A stretch of 64,000 nucleotides of DNA from an uncultured Lachnospiraceae bacterium (GTDB lineage: Bacteria; Bacillota; Clostridia; Lachnospirales; Lachnospiraceae): the NCBI GenBank assembly GCA_902781655.1, contig CACZJZ010000002.1:62001-126000 (forward strand), in the 5' to 3' direction. The translations under genes and the position numbers were made by a program. The notes beneath the pieces were generated by a model that saw nothing but the letters and a program-made list of their open reading frames with translations, was not told the origin of the DNA and made no database searches. Below, piece after piece: positions 1 through 8,152 of the stretch; position 1 is the stretch's first letter, and the number at the start of each line of letters is the position of its first letter.

Positions 1-1
1 C

Positions 2-355
2 ACAAACCGCCCGGTCATCAACGGCGGGATTGTGATCAAGTACAGCGCAAATCAGAAATACACTACCGACGCGGTGTCGGGGGCTATCATGCGCGCGGTC
101 TGTGAGAAGGCCGGCGTTCCCTGTCAGACGTTCCATAACCGCTCTGATATGGCGGGCGGATCCACGCTCGGCAATATCAGCACAACGCAGCTTGCAGTGA
201 ACACGGTCGATATCGGGCTTCCGCAGCTCGCCATGCACTCCCCCTATGAGACAGCCGGTGTGAAGGACACCGGGTATCTGATCCGGGCTGCGAAAACCTT
301 CTGCTCGGGCAGCGTCCTGTCCCGCGGCGACGGTTCCTTTACGCTGCATTTCTGA
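2..355 (+). CDS. M18 family aminopeptidase, C-terminal end (5' truncated by window)
   Basis: This is the last 117 residues of a cytosolic M18 metallo-aminopeptidase (aspartyl aminopeptidase-like), which removes N-terminal residues from peptides using two metal ions. The reading frame is open from base 2 and has no start inside the window. The motif NRSDMAGGSTLGNIS and the later MHSPYETAG are the typical C-terminal M18 signature; the His in MHS is a metal ligand in the family. A GTG at 32 is internal and not the start. The gene ends 47 bases before the next hydrolase on the same strand. Family is clear; the exact subfamily cannot be judged from the tail alone. Confidence 0.88.
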   Translation, partial: TNRPVINGGIVIKYSANQKYTTDAVSGAIMRAVCEKAGVPCQTFHNRSDMAGGSTLGNISTTQLAVNTVDIGLPQLAMHSPYETAGVKDTGYLIRAAKTFCSGSVLSRGDGSFTLHF

Positions 356-402
356 GAGAAGGCAGGAACGGACCCTCAAGGTTCACAGCAAGGGAGACAG
401 AG

Positions 403-1017
403 ATGTATTCTGCAGGGAAAGAGAAGACACAGGAAAAAGCAGGCGGAGATGGCGCGCAGCGGAAGGCAGCGGTCCTTTTTCCGGGAATCGGATATCAGTT
501 CGACCGGCCATTGCTGCATTTTGCCTGGGAACAGGCGGTACAGTATGGATATGAGGTGATCCCCGTCGGATATTCCGGGTTCCCGTCCAAAATCCGCGGG
601 GACCGGGAGCGCATGGCGCAGTCGCTCCGGATGGCGGAGGAGCAGGCGGAAGATATTCTCCACGGTGTGGACTGGCAGCCCTATGACCGCATCGTCTTCG
701 TTTCGAAGAGTATCGGCACGATTGCTGCCACCCATTACGCGGCAGAGCACCGGATCGCGGCAGACCAGATTCTGTTCACGCCATTCCCGGAGACCTTTGC
801 CGTGCCGATGAGCGGGCGGACGCTGGCCTTTCATGCGGCGACGGATCCGTGGATGGACCATGAGGCGGTGGTCCGCGCCGCGAAGGAGGCGGGTGTGCCG
901 ATGATTTCCTATCCGGAGGGCAATCATTCCCTCGAAACAGGAGACGCGTTGCGCGATATCCGTACACTGGAGGAAATCTTCGCAAGGACAGCAGAGATTT
1001 TGCGGGAAGAGCCATGA
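403..1017 (+). CDS. small alpha/beta-hydrolase family protein
   Basis: The 204-residue protein looks like a compact alpha/beta hydrolase of the Tex30/dienelactone-hydrolase kind. The strand-turn AAVLFPGIGY is followed by a nucleophile elbow-like SKSIGT (Ser in place within IVFVSKSIGTIAA), an acid candidate in HAATDPW and a late His in EGNHSLE, which together could form a Ser-Asp-His triad. No signal peptide is visible, so it should be cytosolic. The ATG follows a purine-rich GGGAGACAGAG. Its TGA overlaps the ATG of the downstream GTPase by four bases (ATGA), which indicates translational coupling. The substrate is not predictable. Confidence 0.72.
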   Translation: MYSAGKEKTQEKAGGDGAQRKAAVLFPGIGYQFDRPLLHFAWEQAVQYGYEVIPVGYSGFPSKIRGDRERMAQSLRMAEEQAEDILHGVDWQPYDRIVFVSKSIGTIAATHYAAEHRIAADQILFTPFPETFAVPMSGRTLAFHAATDPWMDHEAVVRAAKEAGVPMISYPEGNHSLETGDALRDIRTLEEIFARTAEILREEP

Positions 1018-3767
1018 CAATGACGCATCTTAACATCGGCATTCTTGCGCATGTGGATGCCGGCAAAACAACCCTGTCAGAGGCGATGCTCTATGAAACC
1101 GGCGCAACGCGCAGGTTGGGCCGCGTGGATGATGGAGACGCTTTTCTGGACACGGACGCGATGGAGAAGGCGCGCGGCATCACGATTTTTTCCAAGCAGG
1201 CGGAGTTTACACTGCCAGGCGGCCAGCCTGCGACGCTGGTCGATACGCCCGGGCACACCGATTTTTCCCCGGAGATGGAACGCACGCTGGGCGTTCTGGA
1301 TTATGCGATTCTGGTGATCTCCGCGCTCGACGGCATCGACGGGCAGCTCCCGGTTCTGTGGCGGCTGCTGGAGCATTATCAGGTACCGACCTTTCTCTTT
1401 GTGAATAAGATGGATCGGCCCGGCATGGACCGCAGCCGGCTGTATGAGGCAATCCGGGAGCGCTTCGGGGCGGGCTGTCTGTGTCTCGACGGAGCGATCG
1501 ACGCGCCGCGGGAGAACACAGGCAGCGGCGGAGAGAAAGGCGGTCCGGCCTGTGCGGAGGCGCTGCAGGAGGAGCTGGCGGTGCTCGACGACGCGCTGCT
1601 GGATGCGTATCTCGAGGAGGGCAGGCCGGTGACGCTGTCCGATATGCGCAGGCTTGTCCGGGAGAGAAAGCTGTTCCCGGTCTGCTTCGGATCGGCGCTG
1701 AAGGCGGAGGGAGTCCGGGAATTCCTGACGCTGCTGTCGGCGCTCACTGAGCCGGGGGTGTATCCTGCGGACTTTGGCGCACGGATATTCAAAATCACGC
1801 GCGACGGCAATGCGCGTCTCAGCTGGGTGAAGCTGACAGGCGGGAGGCTTTGCGCGAGGCAGCTGATCGTAACCGGCACGGACGGCAGGGAGGAGAAGGT
1901 GGATCAGATCCGCCGCTATTCCGGAACAAAGTTTCAGCTTCTTCCGGAGGCGGAGGCGGGCGACATCGTGGCGCTCACCGGACTTACTGGAACAAAGGCC
2001 GGGCAGGGGCTCGGCACGGAGATCGGAAAGGAGACGGCGGCAGGGCTGCTTCAGCCGATCCTGACGTGTACGATTTTGCTCCCGCCGGGCGCGGATCCGC
2101 TGACTGCATATCAGAAGCTCCGCCTCCTCGAGGAGGAGGAGCCGATGCTTCACATCGTCTACGAGGCGGAGCATCGGGTGATCACAGCGGAAATCATGGG
2201 GCAGGTGCAGAAGGAAATTCTGAGCCGTCTCACCATGGAGCGGTTCGGCATGGAGATCGGGTTTGGACCTGCCCGCATTCTTTACCGGGAGACGATCCGC
2301 GGCGCGGCGGAGGGAGTGGGACATTTTGAGCCGCTCCGTCATTATGCGGAGGTTCATCTCCGGATTGAGGCAGGGCCGCCGGGCAGCGGCATCCGGTTCG
2401 GCAATGTCTGCCGTACCGACGACCTTGCGGTCAACTGGCAGAAACAGATTTTGTCTGATCTTGAGGAGATGGATCTGCGCGGCGTTCTGACCGGCGCGGA
2501 GCTGACGGATGTCAAAATCACGCTGCTCACCGGGCGAGCCTCGGCAAAACACACGGAGGGCGGAGATTTCCGCGAGGCGGCGGGACGCGCGGTGCGCCAG
2601 GGGCTGATGTCCGCGGAAAGCATTCTCCTGGAGCCGGTGCTGGCATACCGGCTGGAGGTTCCGCCGGAGGCGGTCGGACGGGCAATGAGTGATATGACCG
2701 CGATGGGTGCCTCCTGCGAGGTCGGGACCCCCGCTGGTGCCGCAGACAGGGATCGCCGCGGGGTGGTTTCTGATCTTGTGCCGCTCACAGGCAGAGCTCC
2801 GGCGTCCTCCTTCGGCAGCTACGCGGGAACCGTGGCATCGTACACCGGAGGGCAGGGCGCCATCAGCACGCGTTTTGACGGATACGAGCCGTGCCACAAT
2901 GCGGAGGAGGTCATTGCAGCGTCGGGGTATGTCGCGGAGCTTGACACGGTGCATCCCGCCTCCTCGGTATTCTGCTCCCACGGCGTCGGAACCATCATCC
3001 CATGGGATGAGGTCCGCAGCTACATGCATGTGGAAGCGGATTTGGAAGAGGAAGAGGCGGATCCGGGCTATTCCGACGAGGAGATGGAGACCTATGCGAG
3101 GACGGCGGCGTTCCATGCGGCGCGGGCAGGCGGAGGGCCGGACCGGCGCACCTTCAGCGAGCGGGAGGCGGACCGGAAGGCGCTCGACGACGAGCTGAAG
3201 GAACTCTTCGAGAAGACCTATGGTCCGATCCGGACGAAGACGGCGGCGCCGGCGAAGAAAGAGTACCGCGCGGCAGGTCCGCAGGACTATGGAAAGACAG
3301 CTGCCGGCGCGCCGCACAGGACGCGCCTGTCCCCGCAGGAGGAATATCTTCTGGTTGACGGGTATAACATCATCTTCGCCTGGGAAGAATTGCGGGAGCT
3401 TGCCCGGAAGGACATCAAGTCAGCCCGGGACAGACTTGCGGATATTCTCATCAATTACGGCGGCTACAGCCGGGCGCACGTCATCCTGGTGTTCGATGCG
3501 TACCGGGTGCAGGGCGGTACAGGCGAGGTGATCCACCTGCCGCATCTGGATGTGATTTATACGAAAGAGGCGGAGACGGCGGACCTGTACATCGAGAAGG
3601 CGGCCGGGGAGCTGCGGAGGAAGAACTATCGGGTGACGGTGGCGACCAGCGATGCGGTGGAACAGGTCATCATCTTCGGCGCCGGTGCGGTCCGCATGTC
3701 GGCGCAGGGCTTTTACGAGGAAGTAAAGCGAGTGGAAGAGGAGATCCGGGCAAATTATCTGACGTGA
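1014..3767 (+). CDS. TetM/EF-G-like translational GTPase fused to a C-terminal NYN (YacP-like) domain
   Basis: Residues 1 to about 700 align by eye with the ribosomal-protection/EF-G fold: P-loop AHVDAGKTT (12-20), switch region RGITI, DTPGHTDF, NKMD and a GSALK G5 motif. The loop that in TetM carries YSPVST (about residue 507) reads ASAKHTEGGDF here, so the tip that displaces tetracycline is not conserved and drug resistance should not be assumed. After a charged, likely flexible linker (about 670-770), residues 775-910 form a YacP-type NYN/PIN-like domain: LLVDGYNIIFAW, VFDAYRV, ETADLYIEKAA and ATSD carry the acidic residues expected of this RNase fold. The gene overlaps the upstream hydrolase by four bases. 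A second ATG lies two codons in. The fusion suggests a ribosome-associated nuclease, but that is inference. Confidence 0.85.
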   Translation: MTMTHLNIGILAHVDAGKTTLSEAMLYETGATRRLGRVDDGDAFLDTDAMEKARGITIFSKQAEFTLPGGQPATLVDTPGHTDFSPEMERTLGVLDYAILVISALDGIDGQLPVLWRLLEHYQVPTFLFVNKMDRPGMDRSRLYEAIRERFGAGCLCLDGAIDAPRENTGSGGEKGGPACAEALQEELAVLDDALLDAYLEEGRPVTLSDMRRLVRERKLFPVCFGSALKAEGVREFLTLLSALTEPGVYPADFGARIFKITRDGNARLSWVKLTGGRLCARQLIVTGTDGREEKVDQIRRYSGTKFQLLPEAEAGDIVALTGLTGTKAGQGLGTEIGKETAAGLLQPILTCTILLPPGADPLTAYQKLRLLEEEEPMLHIVYEAEHRVITAEIMGQVQKEILSRLTMERFGMEIGFGPARILYRETIRGAAEGVGHFEPLRHYAEVHLRIEAGPPGSGIRFGNVCRTDDLAVNWQKQILSDLEEMDLRGVLTGAELTDVKITLLTGRASAKHTEGGDFREAAGRAVRQGLMSAESILLEPVLAYRLEVPPEAVGRAMSDMTAMGASCEVGTPAGAADRDRRGVVSDLVPLTGRAPASSFGSYAGTVASYTGGQGAISTRFDGYEPCHNAEEVIAASGYVAELDTVHPASSVFCSHGVGTIIPWDEVRSYMHVEADLEEEEADPGYSDEEMETYARTAAFHAARAGGGPDRRTFSEREADRKALDDELKELFEKTYGPIRTKTAAPAKKEYRAAGPQDYGKTAAGAPHRTRLSPQEEYLLVDGYNIIFAWEELRELARKDIKSARDRLADILINYGGYSRAHVILVFDAYRVQGGTGEVIHLPHLDVIYTKEAETADLYIEKAAGELRRKNYRVTVATSDAVEQVIIFGAGAVRMSAQGFYEEVKRVEEEIRANYLT

Positions 3768-3834
3768 ATCCGCTGGGGCGGCAGGAAGCGCCTGATGCCG
3801 CGCTGCGATCCATCATGGAAGGAGGAACAAGAGC

Positions 3835-5109
3835 ATGAGACAGGAGACAAAGTGCATACAGGCGGGCTATCATCCGGGAAACGGAGATCCGCGGATGATT
3901 CCGATTATTCAGAGCACCACGTTCAAGTATGACACGAGCGAGGACATGGGAAGACTGTTTGATCTGGAGGCGGACGGCTATTTTTATTCCCGCCTGCAGA
4001 ATCCGACCTGCGACATGGTCGCCGCCAAAATCTGTGCGCTGGAGGGCGGCACGGCAGCGATGCTGACCGGGTCCGGCATGGCGGCCAATTTTCTCGCGGC
4101 GTTCAATCTCGCCGGCTGCGGGGATCACATCGTGTCCTCCTCCTGTATCTACGGCGGAACGTTCAATCTGTTCCATGTGACCATGAAGCGCATGGGCGTC
4201 GAGGTGACATTCGTGGATCCGGACTGCACGGAGGAGGAACTCGACGCTGCGTTCCGCCCGAACACGAAGCTGGTGTTCGGCGAGACGATCGCGAACCCTT
4301 CGCTTGCCGTACTCGACATCGAAAAGTTCGCCAGAGCGGCCCATGCGCACGGCGTTCCGCTGGTGATGGACAACACCTTTGCCACGCCCATCAACTGCCG
4401 CCCGTTCGAGTTCGGCTGCGACATCGTGACGCATTCCACGACAAAATACATGGACGGCCATGATGCTTCGCTCGGCGGCGCGATCGTCGACAGCGGGAAT
4501 TTTGACTGGATGGCGCACGCGGACAGGTTCCCGGGGCTGTGCACGCCGGACGAATCGTACCACGGCATCACGTATGCGGAGCGATTCGGCAGAGAGGGCG
4601 CGTTCATCACGAAGTGCACGGCGCAGCTGATGCGGGATCTCGGCACGGTGCAGTCGCCGATGAACGCCTATCTGCTGAATCTGGGACTGGAATCGCTCGC
4701 CGTGCGGATGCAGCGGCACTGTGAGAATGCGTTAAAGGTGGCGGAGTTCCTGGAACAGCACGAGAAGGTGGCCTGGGTGAAATATCCTGGACTGCCGTCC
4801 GGAAAGGATTACGCGCTGGTGCAGAAATATCTGCCGCACGGGACCTGCGGCGTGGTGTCGTTCGGCGTGCAGGGCGGCAGAAAGGGTGCGGAGGAGTTTA
4901 TGAAGCACCTGAAGATTGCCATGATTGCGACACATGTGGCGGATGCGCACACCTGCGTGCTTCATCCGGCGAGTTCCACGCACCGGCAGATGACGGACGA
5001 GGAGCTGATTGCGGCTGGCGTGGCGCCGGATCTTGTCCGGCTGTCCGTCGGCATCGAAAATGTGGATGACATCCTGGAGGATCTCGGGCAGGCACTGGCG
5101 CAGATCTGA
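3835..5109 (+). CDS. metY: O-acetylhomoserine sulfhydrylase / aminocarboxypropyltransferase
   Basis: A 424-residue PLP enzyme of the Cys/Met metabolism family that would make homocysteine from O-acetylhomoserine and sulfide. The PLP lysine lies in THSTTKYMDGH; SGMAANF and VMDNTFATP are the usual cofactor-pocket motifs, and the Y-F-Y-S-R-L-Q-N-P-T stretch is the family substrate loop. The length near 425, longer than the roughly 380-400 of cystathionine enzymes, favours MetY. A GGAGGA ribosome site precedes the ATG. It converges with a MalY-like gene whose stop lies only 12 bases away, with no clear terminator between. Methionine gamma-lyase is the main alternative activity. Confidence 0.85.
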   Translation: MRQETKCIQAGYHPGNGDPRMIPIIQSTTFKYDTSEDMGRLFDLEADGYFYSRLQNPTCDMVAAKICALEGGTAAMLTGSGMAANFLAAFNLAGCGDHIVSSSCIYGGTFNLFHVTMKRMGVEVTFVDPDCTEEELDAAFRPNTKLVFGETIANPSLAVLDIEKFARAAHAHGVPLVMDNTFATPINCRPFEFGCDIVTHSTTKYMDGHDASLGGAIVDSGNFDWMAHADRFPGLCTPDESYHGITYAERFGREGAFITKCTAQLMRDLGTVQSPMNAYLLNLGLESLAVRMQRHCENALKVAEFLEQHEKVAWVKYPGLPSGKDYALVQKYLPHGTCGVVSFGVQGGRKGAEEFMKHLKIAMIATHVADAHTCVLHPASSTHRQMTDEELIAAGVAPDLVRLSVGIENVDDILEDLGQALAQI

Positions 5110-5121
5110 GGGGATCGGGTT

Positions 5122-6315
5122 TTATGCTTTTGATACGCCGCGGACTGCCTGTACGGCCTGCTCGAGCTGTCCGAGGGCCTGCCGGAGCACGGCGCGGGGG
5201 CAGGCAATGTTGAATCGCTCGAATCCGGACCCGTCCGGGCCGAAGACGCTGCCGGCGTCGAGCCAGAGTTTTGCGCTGTTCTCGATCAGGTCGGCGAGCG
5301 CGGCATCCGACAGGCCGAGGCCGCGCATATCGACCCACAGGAGGTAGGTGCCCTCAGGTTCGATCAGACGGAGTTCCGGCAGGCGCTCCCGGAGAAAGCG
5401 CCGGAAGAAGTCGAGATTTCCCTTCAGATACACCATCAGCTGGTCATACCATTCCTCTCCGTCCCGGTAAGCGGCTTCACAGCCGGCGAGTCCGAAGGCC
5501 GTCACCTGGCTGTAGCCGGCGGCATCGATCGCATGGCGCAGCTTCCTGCGCAGCGCCGGGTTCGGGACAAAGATGTTGGAAATCTGGAGCCCGGCGAGAT
5601 TGAATGTCTTGGTCGGCGCGGTGCAGGTCACTGTGAAGTCGCGGAAGGACGGATCCGTCTCCTGGAAAACCTCGAAGCGGTGGTCGGGCCAGATGAAGTC
5701 CTCATGGATTTCATCGCTCACCACAATCACATGGTGGGCGGCGCAGATTCTTCCCATTTGAAGGAGCTCATCCCGGGTGAAGACGCGGCCGGTCGGGTTG
5801 TGCGGGGAGCAGAGCAGAAACAGCTTTACCTTTTCGGATGCGATTTTCTGCTCGAAGTCGGCAAAATCTATTTCATAGTGCCCATCCCGGAGCTGCAGCG
5901 GGGCGTTCACGATGCGGCGGCCATTGTCCCGGATCACCTCGCTGTAGGGATAGTAGACCGGCTGCTGGATGAGCACGCCGTCTCCCGGCGCCGTGAAGGC
6001 CTGCACGCACATCGCGAGCGCAAAGACCACGCCCGGCGTCTCGATGAGCCATTCGCGTTTCGGCTGCCAGCCGTAATGCTTTCCGAACCAGGACAGGATC
6101 GCGTCAAAATAGGACTCTTTCCCTTCACTGTATCCGAATACGCCGTACTGCGCGAGCGCGGCGAGCCGTTCCCGCACCGGAAGCGCGGTGCGGAAATCCA
6201 TGTCCGCCACCCAGAGCGGCAGCACATCAGGCCGGTGGCCGCGCTCCGCGGCAAAATCATATTTGAGGCAGTTCGTATTCCGCCGTTCCACTATCTCGTC
6301 GAAGTTGTAGATCAT
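5122..6315 (-). CDS. MalY/PatB-type aminotransferase, probable cystathionine beta-lyase
   Basis: A fold-type I PLP enzyme of 397 residues. The opening MIYNFDEIVERRNTNCLKYD, the motif PLWVADMDF, SPHNPTGRVF and SDEIHEDF are characteristic of the MalY/PatB group, which cleaves cystathionine to homocysteine, pyruvate and ammonia. The Schiff-base lysine is in TAPTKTFNLAGLQ. I chose the ATG at 6315 because GGGAG lies just upstream; the frame stays open for 22 more codons but those read through a short tandem duplication that repeats the ribosome site. It follows the gamma-synthase-like gene on the same strand after 135 bases, and the two together would complete transsulfuration. Confidence 0.85.
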   Translation of the reverse strand: MIYNFDEIVERRNTNCLKYDFAAERGHRPDVLPLWVADMDFRTALPVRERLAALAQYGVFGYSEGKESYFDAILSWFGKHYGWQPKREWLIETPGVVFALAMCVQAFTAPGDGVLIQQPVYYPYSEVIRDNGRRIVNAPLQLRDGHYEIDFADFEQKIASEKVKLFLLCSPHNPTGRVFTRDELLQMGRICAAHHVIVVSDEIHEDFIWPDHRFEVFQETDPSFRDFTVTCTAPTKTFNLAGLQISNIFVPNPALRRKLRHAIDAAGYSQVTAFGLAGCEAAYRDGEEWYDQLMVYLKGNLDFFRRFLRERLPELRLIEPEGTYLLWVDMRGLGLSDAALADLIENSAKLWLDAGSVFGPDGSGFERFNIACPRAVLRQALGQLEQAVQAVRGVSKA

Positions 6316-6316
6316 A

Positions 6317-6350
6317 TTTACTCCCTGCACCGGTTTACTCCCTGCACCGG
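6317..6350 (-). repeat. 17-bp perfect tandem duplication carrying the ribosome site of the MalY-like gene
   Basis: TTTACTCCCTGCACCGG occurs twice head to tail (6317-6333 and 6334-6350). Read on the minus strand each copy carries GCAGGGAGTAAA, so the Shine-Dalgarno GGGAG is present twice; only the copy at 6317-6333 is at normal distance from the ATG at 6315. Confidence 0.9.
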
Positions 6351-6450
6351 AGGCGCCAATGTCTGTTTGAAGGCGGTACACCGACCCCGCGTTCCAACCG
6401 ATATCTCATCTACTTCATGGCGCGTTATTGATACCGCATTCCATCTGAAC

Positions 6451-7659
6451 TCAGGCCAGTGCCTGTCTGAGGTCCTCAATCAGATCGTCCGCGTTCTCAA
6501 TACCGACCGAGAGACGGAGGAAGTTGTCGGTGATACCCAGCTTCTGCGCGGTTTCCGCGGGCAGGTCCGCGTGGGTCTGCAGACGGGGATGGGTGATGAG
6601 GGTCTCGACACCGCCGAGGCTCTCCGCAAACTTGATCAGCTTCACATTCTCCAGAAGGTGATATGCGGTCTCCTTTGTGTCAACGTGGAAGGAGATCATA
6701 CCGCCGAAGCCAGTGGTCTGGGAGAGGCTGACCTGATAGCCCGGATGCTCGGGCAGGCCGACATAGAGCACATCCAGCACCTTCGGCTGTGTCTTAAGAA
6801 ACGCCGCAATCTTCATCGCGTTGTCCTGGATCCGGTCCATCCGGACGGTGAGCGTCTTGATCCCGCGGATGAGCATGAAGGAATCAAACGGAGCGAGATT
6901 ACAGCCGACGGTCTTGTAAATCAGGAGGAGCTTTTCCGCGAGATCCTCCCGGTCCGGCGCGGTGCAGACGAATCCGGCGAGCGTGTCATTGTGGCCCTCC
7001 AGATATTTTGTCCCGCTGTGGATGACGAGGTCCGCACCGAGGGCGATCGGGCGCTGATAATAGGGGGATAGGAAGGTGTTGTCCACGATGAGCAGCAGAT
7101 GATGCTGCTCGCAGAGGGCCTTCATGGCGCGCAGATCCGTCACCTTCATGGTGGGATTGCTCGGTGTCTCGATGTACAGCGCCCTTGTCTCCGGGCGGAT
7201 GAGCGGCTCAACCTGGCTGAGATCGGAGGTGTCCGTGTAGGTAAAGGACAGCCCGCGCGTGCGTTCCGCGGTGTCAAACAGCCGGACGGAGCCGCCGTAC
7301 AGATCGTCGGTCGCGATGATGTGGGATCCCGGATCAAAGAGGGACAAGATCACATCGACCGCTGCCATGCCGGTGGCGCAGGCGAGCGTCGTGCCAGCGC
7401 CCTCGAGCGAGGAGACAAGGCTCTCAAGCTCGTCGCGGGTGGGGTTGGAGACGCGGGTGTAGTCGTAGCCGGTGGAGTGCTTTACACCGATGTGCTGAAA
7501 GGTCGCGGTCTGGAAAATCGGCGTGGAGATGGAGCCGTAGGTGTGGACCAGATCGATGTGGTTATATCCGTGCACAGCACGGGTCTCAATGTGATAGTCT
7601 GACGCGCCGGACTGCTGCCCGGTGCGCTGCTGACTGCGGATGCCTGCTTCGTTTGACAT
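6451..7659 (-). CDS. cystathionine gamma-synthase / gamma-lyase family PLP enzyme
   Basis: A 402-residue Cys/Met-metabolism PLP enzyme. Key motifs are YDYTRVSNPTRDELE, ATGMAAVD, DNTFLSPYYQRP and the PLP lysine in HSGTKYLEGHND. It could join cysteine to an activated homoserine (gamma-synthase) or split cystathionine or methionine (gamma-lyase); the sequence does not decide. The ATG at 7659 is preferred because AGGAGG stands at ideal spacing; the longer open frame upstream would give an implausible hydrophobic leader. A near-consensus promoter lies upstream (7745-7773). The neighbouring MalY-like gene on the same strand supports a transsulfuration role. Confidence 0.82.
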   Translation of the reverse strand: MSNEAGIRSQQRTGQQSGASDYHIETRAVHGYNHIDLVHTYGSISTPIFQTATFQHIGVKHSTGYDYTRVSNPTRDELESLVSSLEGAGTTLACATGMAAVDVILSLFDPGSHIIATDDLYGGSVRLFDTAERTRGLSFTYTDTSDLSQVEPLIRPETRALYIETPSNPTMKVTDLRAMKALCEQHHLLLIVDNTFLSPYYQRPIALGADLVIHSGTKYLEGHNDTLAGFVCTAPDREDLAEKLLLIYKTVGCNLAPFDSFMLIRGIKTLTVRMDRIQDNAMKIAAFLKTQPKVLDVLYVGLPEHPGYQVSLSQTTGFGGMISFHVDTKETAYHLLENVKLIKFAESLGGVETLITHPRLQTHADLPAETAQKLGITDNFLRLSVGIENADDLIEDLRQALA

Positions 7660-7744
7660 GAAAGCCTCCTGATCCGGCGAAACAAAGCCGTTCTGAATAC
7701 TGATATAAAAACATATTAAAACGATAGGGATAATAATTAAAAGG

Positions 7745-7773
7745 ATTATACGGACAGGTTGGCGGCGCGTCAA
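7745..7773 (-). promoter_or_regulatory. sigma-A-type promoter of the minus-strand sulfur genes
   Basis: On the minus strand TTGACG (7773-7768) is followed after exactly 17 bases by a consensus TATAAT (7750-7745). The -35 box lies inside the 22-bp direct repeat at 7757-7778. The predicted leader is about 78 nt and shows no riboswitch I can recognise. Confidence 0.75.
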
Positions 7774-7778
7774 TCCTT
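7757..7778. repeat. 22-bp direct repeat, left copy, at the edge of the restriction island
   Basis: The 22 bases start GGTTGGCGGC and end CAATCCTT. An identical copy lies at 11780-11801, 4,023 bases away, just past the nuclease gene. The bases flanking both copies differ, so the match ends sharply. The copy holds the -35 box of the sulfur-gene promoter. Confidence 0.9.
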
Positions 7779-7885
7779 TTATTATTGGTTTTGTATGCGT
7801 TTTTTACTGGATACTACAAAGAAACTTTAGTACAATAAATTGCACAGATGCTTCAATGATTGAACTGTGATTGAGGAGAACAGGT

Positions 7886-8101
7886 ATGTTGCTGAATAAT
7901 ATTGAACTGGATGTCAAAACAAAATGTATTGAAGAGAAGGTAAGCCAGCAAAAGATTGGGGAAGAGGTAGGGACTTCTGGAGCTTATGTTTCTCGTCTTA
8001 TTAACCATCCGGAAAAAATTGTGAATAAAACTTTTCTGGCTATGATGGAAAAACTTGGTTATGATGTCCGTTTAACTTATGAAGAGCGAGAGAGTAAATA
8101 G
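7886..8101 (+). CDS. small XRE/Cro-type HTH regulator of the restriction-modification island
   Basis: The 71-residue protein is almost all helix-turn-helix: VSQQKIGEEVGTSGAYVSRLINH fits the Cro/C1 pattern, followed by a short helix and a basic tail. The ATG at 7886 is preceded by GAGGAGAA; a TTG 15 bases upstream is in frame but overlaps that site. Its place directly ahead of the methylase and nuclease matches the controller (C) proteins that delay nuclease expression in many Type II systems, although the protein could regulate something else. Codon use is AT-rich compared with the flanking backbone, as in the next two genes. Confidence 0.72.
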   Translation: MLLNNIELDVKTKCIEEKVSQQKIGEEVGTSGAYVSRLINHPEKIVNKTFLAMMEKLGYDVRLTYEERESK

Positions 8102-8152
8102 ATGTCAGGCAGCAGAACGAATTTTCATGATAGATATTGATGAGGTGTAAAT

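Noticed and set aside
1077..3317. 746-codon open frame on the minus strand opposite the GTPase gene
   Set aside because: It is antisense to a gene with clear motifs, shows Arg/Leu-rich composition and has no ribosome site. Such long shadow frames are common here because of the GC-rich codons.
5533..7071. 512-codon plus-strand open frame opposite the two PLP genes
   Set aside because: It lies opposite well-supported enzymes and contains no recognisable domain.
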